64,000 nucleotides of DNA. It comes from an uncultured bacterium. GTDB lineage: Bacteria > Cyanobacteriota > Vampirovibrionia > Gastranaerophilales > Gastranaerophilaceae. Shown piece after piece: positions 1 to 9,061 of the stretch. Each line of letters begins with the position of its first letter. Position 1 is the stretch's first letter. Made by a program: the position numbers and the translations under genes. Location of the stretch: assembly GCA_902777385.1 (NCBI GenBank), contig CACYTP010000003.1, forward strand, positions 40,899 through 104,898, written 5' to 3'. The notes beneath the pieces are model-generated. The model did no database searches. It saw only the letters and a program-made list of their open reading frames with translations, and had not been told where the DNA came from.

Positions 1-2
1 AG

Positions 3-104
3 ATTGATGTACCTGTAATCAATAATGCTTATGATGACGATTCGAGCGGAATTGATATCAAACAGCTTGAAGATGACAGAAACAGCTCAACAGGGAATGT
101 ATAA
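3..104 (+). CDS. C-terminal end of a gene entering from the left
   Basis: An open frame runs from the left edge to a TAA at 102-104 and encodes 33 residues ending in an acidic, Asn/Ser-rich tail (DDDSSGIDIKQLEDDRNSS). Only the tail is visible, so no function can be given. It converges on the next gene with 18 bp between them and no clear terminator. It could be a chance open frame, but its acidic composition and its stop just before a convergent gene fit a real gene end. Confidence 0.5.
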   Translation: MDVPVINNAYDDDSSGIDIKQLEDDRNSSTGNV

Positions 105-122
105 CATTCAGGGATTTTCTTG

Positions 123-1754
123 TTATGACATTTTATCATTAACTTTTTTTATGTGTCTTTGAATAATATCAAGGATTTCGCCTAATCCTGAACGGGCAAT
201 TTCCTCCTGCGTATAATAATATATATTTCTATCATAGTGAGGTTTCATCCCAAGCCATTTTGCATCAAATTTAACCATTTTGCCATCAATTATATGGTAT
301 GTCTTCTCGATTGTATCGTTATTCACAACAAGAATTTGGACTGCACCATTACCCTTTGCTTTTGCAAATTTTATCTGTATTGTTTTTCTGTCAGGAGTTA
401 TATCTCTCAGATAAATTTTCGTAGGATTGCCTTGGTAAGTTACGACCTCGGTATCATTTATCTTTTTGAACCTTGCTTTAGAATTCACATCAGGGAAAGC
501 AGTTTTTATTCTCGTAACAAAGAGCTTTAAATTTTCATATATATCGTTTATTATTCCGCTATATTCTTCAACTGAGCCAATTTGTGTATTTGAATGATAT
601 TTCTTAAAGTCATTCAAGTTATTAATCTTATCATCTACAAATTCCAAATATTTACTAAGGTTTTCCTGCAGCAGTTTCAATATCATTTTGAAATTTGTTG
701 AATCAATTTCCTCCTGAGAGTAAAACGTAAACGGGGTACGGGACTTTCTATTTTCAGAATCTCTCAAAATACTGGTCGGAATACTCTTAAACACTTCATT
801 TTCGGGAGTTATAACAATTATTCTGTCAGGAGCACCGTATTCATTGGTTTTTATTACAAGATTTCTTTTATAGTGGTCATTAATAAAATTTACTGATATT
901 GTTTTGATATACGGATGGTTTGTCTTAAATTCAAGAACCTTTGAGCCTGCAACTCCTTTTAAAATATCTGAATATCCATTCTTAATTAAATTCCTTGTAA
1001 CAGAATTTTTAACGGACTTTAGCTTTTCATGTACAAGACTAAAGTTTTGCGTAATATCATTTACCAATTCGATATCCTGTTCATTTAATAATCCGTGAGG
1101 TTCCTGCTGTTTTTCAGTTTTAATCGTTTTGTTTTTCTTTGTACGGGCTGCTTTTGTTGAATTTGAGCAAGAAGTTTTTTTAAGTTTTTTATTATTTGCC
1201 TCCGATTCAGTCAAAACGGGAGTTTTTGATGACGGTTTTGCAGGCATCGGCGTTGATGCGGAATTAGTTGAAATAATATCTGTATTCTGAATGAGCTTCC
1301 TGCACTTTAAGATACTATAATCAGCAACATCAATAATTTCTTTTAATATAGCTTCTTTTTCTTTTAAATTAACCTTGAAATTAAAAAATTCAACATTTTT
1401 AGGAATGAAAGAAGTCGTATCAGTCCTTGCTATTTTATCGTTTACCAAATAAATACTGTCTTCAATTCTTTTTGTATCCGGATTTTGGATACGAATCCAC
1501 AGCGAATTTTCAGTCGGAACAACTAAAAAATCCTTTTTGTCAGATTTAAAAACAAAACCATCTTCTAAATTTTCAGGTACTCGTTTTACGCCAAACGCTT
1601 CAAGAATATCCGGACTTACTTTTTTTAATTTGGCATGCAAAAGTTTTACGGTTTTAACAAAAACCCTTATTTGTTCGTAAAGCTTTTTATCAATTACCGC
1701 ACTATAATTGGATGATGTAAATGGTATTTTATAGCTGCAAGTCTCAGTTTTCAC
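123..1754 (-). CDS. hypothetical protein with three related domains
   Basis: I do not recognise this 543-residue protein. It appears to contain three copies of one domain of about 140 residues, roughly at residues 17-155, 227-375 and 400-540. Each has a helix, a beta-rich middle and a closing helix. The end of copies 2 and 3 matches clearly (YSQEEID...ILKLLQENL against YTQEEIA...ILDIIQRHI); copy 1 is more diverged. A Lys/Ser/Thr-rich linker (about 165-225) separates copies 1 and 2. There is no signal peptide or membrane segment, so it is probably cytoplasmic. The start is a GTG at 1752-1754 with AAGAG unusually close upstream, so the start is uncertain. Confidence 0.75.
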   Translation of the reverse strand: MKTETCSYKIPFTSSNYSAVIDKKLYEQIRVFVKTVKLLHAKLKKVSPDILEAFGVKRVPENLEDGFVFKSDKKDFLVVPTENSLWIRIQNPDTKRIEDSIYLVNDKIARTDTTSFIPKNVEFFNFKVNLKEKEAILKEIIDVADYSILKCRKLIQNTDIISTNSASTPMPAKPSSKTPVLTESEANNKKLKKTSCSNSTKAARTKKNKTIKTEKQQEPHGLLNEQDIELVNDITQNFSLVHEKLKSVKNSVTRNLIKNGYSDILKGVAGSKVLEFKTNHPYIKTISVNFINDHYKRNLVIKTNEYGAPDRIIVITPENEVFKSIPTSILRDSENRKSRTPFTFYSQEEIDSTNFKMILKLLQENLSKYLEFVDDKINNLNDFKKYHSNTQIGSVEEYSGIINDIYENLKLFVTRIKTAFPDVNSKARFKKINDTEVVTYQGNPTKIYLRDITPDRKTIQIKFAKAKGNGAVQILVVNNDTIEKTYHIIDGKMVKFDAKWLGMKPHYDRNIYYYTQEEIARSGLGEILDIIQRHIKKVNDKMS

Positions 1755-1859
1755 AACTCTTATAAAAGCCGTGAATTTTAATTTTTGCTCATTAAATGTC
1801 TACAAAAATATATAGCAATTTTTATCATACAATTCTATAATTATATTTATAAAAATATC

Positions 1860-3257
1860 TTATTTTTGCTCAGTAACATAATTAAGCAAAGTTCTGACAC
1901 CTATACCTGTTGAACCATAAATAAATATACCTTTAGGTTTTTCAAGGAAGGCTGTACCAGCTACATCAATATGTACCCATTTAACATTTGATACAAATTC
2001 TTTAAGAAATACTCCTGCCGCAGAAGCACCACCATATCTGGAACCTGTATTTTTCATATCGGCAATGTCAGATTTTAGGCTGTCTTTATATTCTTCAAAC
2101 ATTGGAAGTTCCCAATATTTCTCGCCACTAACCTTTGCTGTTTCAATGACATCTTTTATCATTTTGTCATCATTTCCCATGACACCTGAAGCAACAGAGC
2201 CAAGAGCTACCACACAAGCACCCGTTAAAGTAGCGATATCAATAACTTCATCTACACCGAGTTCTGACGCATAGCATAAAGCATCAGCAAGAGTTAATCT
2301 TCCTTCTGCATCGGTATTATCAACCTCAATAGTTTTCCCGTTCTTTGCAGTTAAAATATCACCCGGTTTATAAGCATTTTGTCCAGGCATATTTTCACAA
2401 GCTGCAACAATACCGTGAATTTCAATATCCTGAGGTTTTAATTTATTCAATGCACTCATAACACCAAGAATACAAGCAGCTCCTGACATATCATCTCTCA
2501 TGGTTAACATAGAAGACGCAGGTTTTAAATCCATACCGCCGCTATCAAAACATAACCCCTTACCGATTAGGGCAATTCTCTTTTTAGGATTGCCGTTTGA
2601 ATATTTCATGTGAATAAACTTTGGAGGTTCGGCACTGCCTCTGGCAACGGCAAGATATGCACCCATATCCATCTTTTTAATTTCATCTCTGTCGTATATT
2701 TTTGTATCCAAACCTTCCAGATGAGAAGCAATCTCTGCAAGTTTTGCAGGGGTTGCATATTCTGCAGGTTCATTTGCAATATTACGGGTTAAATTCATTG
2801 CTTCAGCAAAAATTTTGCCTTCCTCAATATCTTTCTCCGCAAAATTAACAAATCCTAAATTTTCAATATGGAAATCTTTTTCTGATTTATATTTATCAAA
2901 AGAATAATCACCTATATAAGCACCGATAACTGCCTCTTTACCGAATTCTGACAATCCGTCAAAATTAAACACAGCCTTTTTCGCTTTTATTTGTCTTAAT
3001 TTTTTTACTGCTTTAGCCGCAGCTTCTGTCATCTTAACGTTATTAAATTGTTCTCTTTTACCTAAGCCGACAACAAGGATTTTATCTGCCGGTATTTTCC
3101 CGTATGTATGTAAAAGATAAGTTTCTCCAAACTTACCTTCAAAACCGTCTTTCTCAACTGCATAAGTATTTGCAAGTTCTTGATTTGTATTTTCATTTTC
3201 GAATTTACCAATAACAATAACTTCTGTGTCTAAATCTTGCGTAATCTTAATTTCCAT
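1860..3257 (-). CDS. pepA: leucyl aminopeptidase (M17 family)
   Basis: Cytosolic aminopeptidase that removes N-terminal residues from peptides using two metal ions. The family signature NTDAEGRL lies near residues 314-321, and the metal/catalytic-lysine segment GKGLCFDSGG near 232-241. The length of 465 residues is normal for the family, with a variable N-terminal domain and a conserved C-terminal catalytic domain. The ATG at 3257 follows a good Shine-Dalgarno (AAGGAGAG), with a TACAAT -10-like box further upstream. It is divergent from gmk, whose promoter shares the short intergenic region. It appears monocistronic. Confidence 0.95.
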   Translation of the reverse strand: MEIKITQDLDTEVIVIGKFENENTNQELANTYAVEKDGFEGKFGETYLLHTYGKIPADKILVVGLGKREQFNNVKMTEAAAKAVKKLRQIKAKKAVFNFDGLSEFGKEAVIGAYIGDYSFDKYKSEKDFHIENLGFVNFAEKDIEEGKIFAEAMNLTRNIANEPAEYATPAKLAEIASHLEGLDTKIYDRDEIKKMDMGAYLAVARGSAEPPKFIHMKYSNGNPKKRIALIGKGLCFDSGGMDLKPASSMLTMRDDMSGAACILGVMSALNKLKPQDIEIHGIVAACENMPGQNAYKPGDILTAKNGKTIEVDNTDAEGRLTLADALCYASELGVDEVIDIATLTGACVVALGSVASGVMGNDDKMIKDVIETAKVSGEKYWELPMFEEYKDSLKSDIADMKNTGSRYGGASAAGVFLKEFVSNVKWVHIDVAGTAFLEKPKGIFIYGSTGIGVRTLLNYVTEQK

Positions 3258-3298
3258 TGTTCTCTCCTTATTTACAAACTTATTGTAGCACTTTTTTA

Positions 3299-3325
3299 TT
3301 GCATTGTAAATTTTTATTGTATAAT
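3299..3325 (+). promoter_or_regulatory. gmk promoter, predicted leaderless
   Basis: TATAAT at 3320-3325 lies exactly 6 nt before the gmk ATG at 3332. A TTGCAT at 3299-3304 is a possible -35 with a short 15-bp spacer. Transcription would start at or next to the A of the ATG, leaving no room for a ribosome-binding site, and none is visible. Confidence 0.6.
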
Positions 3326-3331
3326 CAATCT

Positions 3332-3895
3332 ATGGAAAATAATACAGACAAAAAACTATATGTAATTTCAGGTTCGTCAGGTGTAGGGAAAGGCACTGTA
3401 TTAAAAGGTTTTATGGAAAAGCATCCGGACTTTATGCTCTCTGTTTCCTGCACGACAAGAAAACCAAGAGAAGGTGAACAAGACGGAGTAAATTACTTTT
3501 TCTTATCAAAAGAAGAATTTACGAAAAATATAGAAGAAGACAAGTTCCTTGAATGGGCAGAATTTGCAGGTAATTATTACGGAACTAAGAAAAAATACAT
3601 TAAACAATGTCTTGATAACGGAATGAACGTAATTTTGGAAATTGAGACAAACGGAGCATTACAGGTTAAGAAAAAAATGCCTGAAGCAGTATTAATATTT
3701 ATAGCTCCACCTTCTCTGGACGAATTAGAACATCGACTTCGCGGCAGACATACCGAAGACGAAGCTACAATTCAAAAACGTCTGGGAGAAGTTAAAAAAG
3801 AACTTGAATGTGCAAAAAAATATGATTACACAGTTATAAATGATACGGTAGAAAATGCTATTAACTGTATAGAAAAAATTATTTCAGGAGAATAA
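3332..3895 (+). CDS. gmk: guanylate kinase
   Basis: Phosphorylates GMP to GDP with ATP in purine nucleotide synthesis. The P-loop GSSGVGKG sits at about residues 14-21, followed by the guanylate-kinase signature region around SCTTRKPREGEQDGVNY and the acceptor-binding part near FLEWAEFAGNYYGT. I chose the ATG at 3332 (187 residues, usual family length) rather than the frame opening at 3257, because the upstream residues are not kinase-like and a TATAAT box occupies that DNA. The mRNA is probably leaderless. coaBC follows after 2 nt, so the two are co-transcribed. Confidence 0.95.
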   Translation: MENNTDKKLYVISGSSGVGKGTVLKGFMEKHPDFMLSVSCTTRKPREGEQDGVNYFFLSKEEFTKNIEEDKFLEWAEFAGNYYGTKKKYIKQCLDNGMNVILEIETNGALQVKKKMPEAVLIFIAPPSLDELEHRLRGRHTEDEATIQKRLGEVKKELECAKKYDYTVINDTVENAINCIEKIISGE

Positions 3896-3897
3896 AA

Positions 3898-5118
3898 ATG
3901 CTAAGCGGGAAAAATATATTAATAGGGATTACCGGTGGAATTGCCGCTTATAAAATTTGTGAATTAATAAGAATGTACAAACGGGCAAATGCAAATGTAA
4001 GAGTTGTATGTACTCCCAATGCACTGAATTTCGTTACAAAACTTACACTGCAAAACCTTAGTCAAAATGAAGTAGGAATTGAAGAATTTAATACAGATAA
4101 TTACAAACCTGAACATATATCTTACGCAGATGAAGCAGATATTATGGTTATAGCTCCTGCAACGGCAAATACAATAGGCAAAATTGCAAATGGAATTTGT
4201 GATAATCTTTTAACATCAGTTGCCTGTGCATTTAAAAAACCAATGATTATCTGTCCTGCAATGAATTGCGGAATGTGGGATAACACCTTCGTTCAGAATA
4301 ATATTTCTAAATTATCAGAAAACGGGGTTTACATACTTGAACCGGATGAAGGGTTTTTAGCTTGCGGCTATAATGGTAAAGGCAGACTCTGCGATTTAGA
4401 AAAAATATTCAAACAAACAGAAGAGATTTTAAACAAAGAACAAAAACTTTTCGGCAAAAAAATTGTTATTACCGCCGGCGGAACAATTGAACAAATTGAT
4501 ACGGTAAGGTATATTTCAAATTATTCTTCAGGGAAAATGGGAATAGCGTTAGCGGATGCCGCCTATAATATGGGGGCAGACGTCATTTTAATAAGTACTG
4601 TTAATACCCAAAAACCATACGGGGTAATTAGCGTAAAATCTGCAATCGACATGCAACAGGCTGTAGAAAACGAATTTGACAACACAGACTGCATAATTAT
4701 GGCGGCCGCGGTAGCTGACTTCAGGGCAACAGAAATTGCAGATTACAAAATGAAAAAGACCGATAATACTGAAACCATAACAATTGAACTTGTAAAAAAT
4801 CCTGATATACTTCAATCATTATGCAAAAAGAAAAAACAGGTACTTGTGTCTTCAGCAGGGAATGAAACCTTATCTAAAGCTCCTGTAATCGTCGGATTCT
4901 GTGCCGAAAGTGAAAATTTAATTAATAATGCAAAAGATAAAATTTCAAAAAAGGGATGCGACTACTTGATTGCAAACGACATATCAAGAAAAGATATAGG
5001 TTTCTCAAGTGATTATAACGAAGTATCAATACTGAAAAAAGATGGCACTATTAAACATCTTGAAAGAGCTTCAAAGCAGGAAATCGCATATAAAATTTTT
5101 GAGGAAATCTATGGATAA
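3898..5118 (+). CDS. coaBC: bifunctional phosphopantothenoylcysteine decarboxylase / phosphopantothenate-cysteine ligase
   Basis: Carries out two consecutive steps of coenzyme A synthesis. The N-terminal CoaC half is a flavin decarboxylase with GGIAAYK at the start, the active-site His in EHISYADEAD and the substrate-binding PAMNCGMW motif. The C-terminal CoaB half (from about residue 185) begins VITAGGT and contains the NYSSGKMG dimer/nucleotide region and a KMKK motif. Length of 406 residues is typical. It starts 2 nt after the gmk stop and overlaps the next gene by 8 nt, indicating tight translational coupling. The gmk-coaBC neighbourhood is common in bacteria. Confidence 0.96.
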   Translation: MLSGKNILIGITGGIAAYKICELIRMYKRANANVRVVCTPNALNFVTKLTLQNLSQNEVGIEEFNTDNYKPEHISYADEADIMVIAPATANTIGKIANGICDNLLTSVACAFKKPMIICPAMNCGMWDNTFVQNNISKLSENGVYILEPDEGFLACGYNGKGRLCDLEKIFKQTEEILNKEQKLFGKKIVITAGGTIEQIDTVRYISNYSSGKMGIALADAAYNMGADVILISTVNTQKPYGVISVKSAIDMQQAVENEFDNTDCIIMAAAVADFRATEIADYKMKKTDNTETITIELVKNPDILQSLCKKKKQVLVSSAGNETLSKAPVIVGFCAESENLINNAKDKISKKGCDYLIANDISRKDIGFSSDYNEVSILKKDGTIKHLERASKQEIAYKIFEEIYG

Positions 5119-5806
5119 GTATCAAATTGTCCAAAAAATTGAAGATTTTGCACCGTCTGAAACAGCAGAAAGCTGGGATTGCTCCGGTTGGTTAGTTGAG
5201 ACAAACAAATCCGAAATAAATAAAATAATGTTAGCTTTAACAGTAACGGATAACATTATAAAACAGGCAAAAATACAAGGCTGTGATATGATTATTTCTC
5301 ATCATCCGATGTTTTCTGTTCCAACAGATTATAGAGATATTGATATTTACTGTGCTCATACCAATATGGATTTAGCTGACGGGGGAACGACAGACAGTCT
5401 TATTTCAAAAATCGAACAATACGGAGTTAAAATTAAATCAATTGAAAAACCTGAAGGATTCGTAAGATACATTAACACAGATATTTCACACGAAAACTTA
5501 TGCAGCATACTTTCTCATATTTCAACAAATTTCAGATACATTAAACCTGAAAAAAACTACAAAAAAATTGCACTATGTGCCGGAAGCGGCTCTGAATTTA
5601 TCAAAGAAGCATGTGAATATGGGGCAGACTGTTACATTACGGGAGATATGAAATTCCATACAGCACTGGACAGCCGGATAACTGTTTTTGATATTGGGCA
5701 TTTTGAAAGCGAAATCCAGATTTTAGATGTTTTTAAAAACATTATCGGAGATGAAATTACAACAGTTAAAGCCGAAGAGAAAAGCCCATTTATATATTTT
5801 TCGTGA
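5111..5806 (+). CDS. Nif3-like dinuclear metal centre protein
   Basis: Member of the Nif3/YbgI/YqfO family, whose members bind two metal ions; the reaction is not firmly established (GTP cyclohydrolase I type 2-like activity has been proposed for some). The N-terminal metal ligands are visible as SHHP (His64-His65) and HTNMD (from His83), and the C-terminal ligands in DIGHFESE. The ATG at 5111 inside the end of coaBC is preceded by GAGGAA and gives 231 residues, the compact form of the family. The 3' end of this gene abuts the extended -10 promoter of mutS2. Confidence 0.9.
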   Translation: MDKYQIVQKIEDFAPSETAESWDCSGWLVETNKSEINKIMLALTVTDNIIKQAKIQGCDMIISHHPMFSVPTDYRDIDIYCAHTNMDLADGGTTDSLISKIEQYGVKIKSIEKPEGFVRYINTDISHENLCSILSHISTNFRYIKPEKNYKKIALCAGSGSEFIKEACEYGADCYITGDMKFHTALDSRITVFDIGHFESEIQILDVFKNIIGDEITTVKAEEKSPFIYFS

Positions 5807-5812
5807 TATAAT
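5804..5812 (+). promoter_or_regulatory. mutS2 extended -10 promoter, predicted leaderless
   Basis: TG-A-TATAAT: an extended -10 element with TATAAT at 5807-5812, 6 nt before the mutS2 ATG at 5819. It overlaps the stop codon (TGA, 5804-5806) of the upstream gene. No good -35 is seen, consistent with an extended -10 promoter. No Shine-Dalgarno fits between box and start. Confidence 0.6.
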
Positions 5813-5818
5813 CCGTAT

Positions 5819-8188
5819 ATGGATATACTATCGGACAGTCTTAAAGCATTAGAATTTGATAAAATCAGGGAACAACTTTCAGGGTATGCAAAATGTTCGC
5901 AAAGCCGTGAATTGTGCCTGAGTATTCTTCCCTCAGAAAATATTGAAGAAGTCATGTCTGCTCAAAAATACACCTGTGAAGCCAAGAAGGTTCTTGATCA
6001 ACCAAATGATATTCCCTTGGATTATGTAGCAGACATAAAATCCATTGAAAATAATTCTCTGCTAAGCTATTTGAACGAACAGGAGCTGATTGATATTGCA
6101 AAAACCTTTAGAACATCAAGGCTTGTTCGCAACTTCATGAATGAAAATACTGAGCTTACTTCCGGCTTAAATACACTTGCAAGGAACTTAACCTCAGAAA
6201 AAGAGCTTGAAAACAGAATTTTTGAAACCTTTGATGACAATATGGAAATCAAAAAGGATGCGACACCTGAATTAAAAGGGCTGTACGCATCACTAAGAGA
6301 AACCGAGAAAGCAATCCGTGCAAAAGTCGGAGATTTATTAAATTCAACCGATTTTGTAAAACACCTGCAAGAAGCTATATATACAACTCGTGATGAAAGA
6401 ATTGTATTTCAGGTCAAAGCTTCCGATAAAAGCAAAGTAAACGGCATTGTACACGACGTTTCAGCAACAAACAAAACCTTTTATATTGAACCGGAAAGCC
6501 TTGTTCCGCTAAATAATAAATTAAGAGAAACTCGGTCACAAATTCACGCTGAATGTGTCAGAATATTATCCGAATTAACTCAGGCTGTAAAATTTCACTT
6601 TCCGTCACTTAAAAAATCTGAACAAATACTGGCAGAAATAGATTTTCATTTTGCAAAAGCAAGATATGCCGTAAAACAGCACGCAATAGAGCCTGAAATA
6701 TTGATCGACAGAAAAGAACTTGTTATTGAAAAAATGAAGCATCCGCTCCTTATCGGAACAGTAGAAAACATTATTACAAATGATTTTTCAATAGGTAAAG
6801 ATTACAAATCTGTTATTGTAACCGGTTCTAATACGGGCGGTAAAACCGTAACACTAAAAACTATAGGATTGTACATTCTGATGACTAGAGCAGGAATGTT
6901 TCTGCCATGCACAGCTGCTAAAATTTATCCTTTTAAAAAAGTATTTGCCGATATTGGTGATGCCCAAAGTATTTTGCAAAGCTTATCAACATTTTCATCA
7001 CACATGAAAAATATAATTGATGTAGTTAATAAAAGTGATAATGAAAGTTTTGTTCTGCTTGATGAAATATGTGCCGGGACAGATCCTGTAGAGGGTGCAG
7101 TCCTTGCAAGAAGCATTCTCGCTCATCTTGCGGGCAAAGATGTATTTTCAACCGTAACAACACACTACGGAGAACTTAAAGAACTTGAATATTCAAATCC
7201 ATACTTCAAAAATGCTTCAGTAGAATTCAATACAGAAACACTTAAACCTACATACAGGCTTCTGCTTGGTATTCCCGGTTTGAGTAACGCAATAGCTATA
7301 TCTGCAAATCTGGGATTAGACAACTCTATTATCAATGATGCCAAAAATACATTGACAACACAGAAAGATCCTTCAGCCCTTATAGTTGAAAAATTACAGG
7401 AAACTCAGCAAAAATTAAATGATACACTCTCCGAAACCGAACAGCTTAAAGAAGATGCTCTGAAGATAAAAGAAGATTATGAAAAGAAATTAAACGAAGT
7501 TAAAAATGATAAGAAAAAAACCATAAAAGATATTAAAAGGAAATTTGACGGAGAACTGTTAAAAGCAAAAGCCGAAATTAAAGACGTTTTGGATGAATTA
7601 AGAAAAGAGAAGTCGGAAAAAATTGCAAGACGTGCTTATTCCAGACTTGGCAAGTTAGAAAACGGATATATTGATGAAGTATCTAAACATGAAGACATTG
7701 AAACATACGGAGAAATAAACTGGAATACCGTAAAAGTAAATGACAAGCTCATTTTAAAAGATATTCACCAGCCTGTAACAGTACTGGAATTACCTGATAA
7801 AAAAGGGAACATTTTAGTTCTTATGGGTGGAATGAAAGCTAAAATGAAAACAGATAAACTTGCACCGTACAACAAATCTTATGAGAGCAAAGCTCCTGTA
7901 TATTCACCTTCAAAGCTGACAAGTTTTAACCTGCACAAAACAGATATTTCTAACAGACTTGATTTAAGAGGGGTAAGAGTAGAAGATGCACTGGATAAAT
8001 TGGATGTCTACCTTGATAAAGCCAGTCTTGCCAATCTTTCACCCGTAACAATCATTCACGGACATGGAACAGGTGCAATGAAAGCAGCCGTCAGAGATTA
8101 CCTGTCAACATCACCTTATGTAAGTGAATTCCGTCCGGGCAACGACACAGAAGGCGGAGATGGTGTCTCTGTTGTTGATATAAAATAA
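5819..8188 (+). CDS. mutS2: MutS2 family ATPase with C-terminal Smr domain
   Basis: MutS2 proteins bind branched DNA or stalled/collided ribosomes, acting in suppression of recombination and in ribosome rescue depending on species. This 789-residue protein has the MutS-type Walker A (TGSNTGGKT, about residues 336-344), the Walker B/signature region LLDEICAGTDP, a long charged coiled coil (about 520-620) and a C-terminal Smr domain with LDLRGVRVEDA and the HGHGTGAMK motif. The Smr LDLR and HGxGxG motifs are intact, so nuclease function is plausible. It has its own predicted leaderless promoter but may also be read through from gmk-coaBC. Confidence 0.95.
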   Translation: MDILSDSLKALEFDKIREQLSGYAKCSQSRELCLSILPSENIEEVMSAQKYTCEAKKVLDQPNDIPLDYVADIKSIENNSLLSYLNEQELIDIAKTFRTSRLVRNFMNENTELTSGLNTLARNLTSEKELENRIFETFDDNMEIKKDATPELKGLYASLRETEKAIRAKVGDLLNSTDFVKHLQEAIYTTRDERIVFQVKASDKSKVNGIVHDVSATNKTFYIEPESLVPLNNKLRETRSQIHAECVRILSELTQAVKFHFPSLKKSEQILAEIDFHFAKARYAVKQHAIEPEILIDRKELVIEKMKHPLLIGTVENIITNDFSIGKDYKSVIVTGSNTGGKTVTLKTIGLYILMTRAGMFLPCTAAKIYPFKKVFADIGDAQSILQSLSTFSSHMKNIIDVVNKSDNESFVLLDEICAGTDPVEGAVLARSILAHLAGKDVFSTVTTHYGELKELEYSNPYFKNASVEFNTETLKPTYRLLLGIPGLSNAIAISANLGLDNSIINDAKNTLTTQKDPSALIVEKLQETQQKLNDTLSETEQLKEDALKIKEDYEKKLNEVKNDKKKTIKDIKRKFDGELLKAKAEIKDVLDELRKEKSEKIARRAYSRLGKLENGYIDEVSKHEDIETYGEINWNTVKVNDKLILKDIHQPVTVLELPDKKGNILVLMGGMKAKMKTDKLAPYNKSYESKAPVYSPSKLTSFNLHKTDISNRLDLRGVRVEDALDKLDVYLDKASLANLSPVTIIHGHGTGAMKAAVRDYLSTSPYVSEFRPGNDTEGGDGVSVVDIK

Positions 8189-8299
8189 GATATTTACACC
8201 ACCGCTATAATTTTCATTTACCTTTAATTATTAAGAAATATTAACAAAAATCAATTTGTCATGCAATTCCGCTAACTGAAATGTTTTTATATAAATGTA

Positions 8300-8319
8300 G
8301 GTTAGTTAAAGGTTAGTTA
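8300..8319 (+). promoter_or_regulatory. direct repeat with 11-bp period upstream of the 8350 gene
   Basis: The 9-mer GGTTAGTTA occurs at 8300-8308 and again at 8311-8319, one helical turn apart. Such spacing is typical of response-regulator (OmpR/PhoB-type) binding sites. It lies about 30 bp before the coding start. The binding protein is unknown. Confidence 0.35.
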
Positions 8320-8349
8320 CAAAATTAATGATAAGGTAGGGGTAAGATT

Positions 8350-8874
8350 ATGTTTTTAACAGCAAATTTTATGACTGGTAATCTTATACAGCAGAAAAAC
8401 GATTACGAATACCAGTTATCAAAAATCAAACAGGAAATTCAAGACCTGAAAACGTATGCCGAAAACATAGCTGATGGAGGTATCTCTATAGGAGAAATGC
8501 TAGGAACACCATCTACAATGTACGGCAGGCAATTGATGTATATGAATGCAGCATCACAATATTGTCAGGTCAGTGCACAAAATCAAATGCAACAGTTAAT
8601 GCAGACGCCATATTATCAGAATATGATGGCTCAACAGCAGGCAGATGTACAACAATCATACCAGAGTTTGATGTACAAGAGTTTTTATGATCAGGCTCAA
8701 GCACAGTTTGCAAAATATGAAAAGAAACTTCTTCACGAAAAAGAAAAAGCTCTTGAACAGAAACAACAAACGATTATGACAAATCTTGAAATTTGTAAAA
8801 CTCAACTGAGTGAATTTAAACAGAAATCTAAAGAAGGTATAAATGATTTCTTTGGCAACGGAAACCGTGGCTAG
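8350..8874 (+). CDS. hypothetical Gln/Met/Tyr-rich coiled-coil protein
   Basis: A 174-residue protein I do not recognise. An N-terminal helix (residues about 12-45, QQKNDYEYQLSKIKQEIQDL) and a long C-terminal charged helix (about 110-160) look like coiled coils. The middle is very rich in Gln, Met and Tyr (QMQQLMQTPYYQNMMAQQQ). No signal peptide or membrane segment is seen. The start follows a strong purine-rich ribosome-binding site (AGGTAGGGG). It is a single gene closed by a terminator at 8943-8970 and preceded by the direct repeat at 8300-8319. Such a composition suggests a structural or assembly role, but that is only a guess. Confidence 0.7.
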   Translation: MFLTANFMTGNLIQQKNDYEYQLSKIKQEIQDLKTYAENIADGGISIGEMLGTPSTMYGRQLMYMNAASQYCQVSAQNQMQQLMQTPYYQNMMAQQQADVQQSYQSLMYKSFYDQAQAQFAKYEKKLLHEKEKALEQKQQTIMTNLEICKTQLSEFKQKSKEGINDFFGNGNRG

Positions 8875-8942
8875 CAATTTAAGTTTATACCTTGATAAAA
8901 AAATATAATCCTAAAATCCTTAATCCTTAAATCCTTAATGTT

Positions 8943-8970
8943 AAGCTCCGTTCCCCTGCGGAGCTTTTTA
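8943..8970 (+). terminator. Rho-independent terminator
   Basis: An 8-bp stem (AAGCTCCG / CGGAGCTT) with an 8-nt loop, followed by a T-run. It ends the transcript of the coiled-coil gene and insulates the efflux operon. Just upstream are three short ATCCTTAA-like repeats. Confidence 0.85.
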
Positions 8971-8990
8971 TTTGTATTTTTTTTTACAAT

Positions 8991-9019
8991 TTGAAATCGG
9001 AATGAACAAAATGTATAAT
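8991..9019 (+). promoter_or_regulatory. promoter of the efflux operon
   Basis: TTGAAA at 8991-8996, a 17-bp spacer, and a perfect TATAAT at 9014-9019. This is a near-consensus housekeeping promoter with a leader of roughly 36 nt to the TTG start at 9062. Confidence 0.75.
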
Positions 9020-9061
9020 ATAGTCGTTAATATAATGTGACCAATACTTGAGGATAATATA

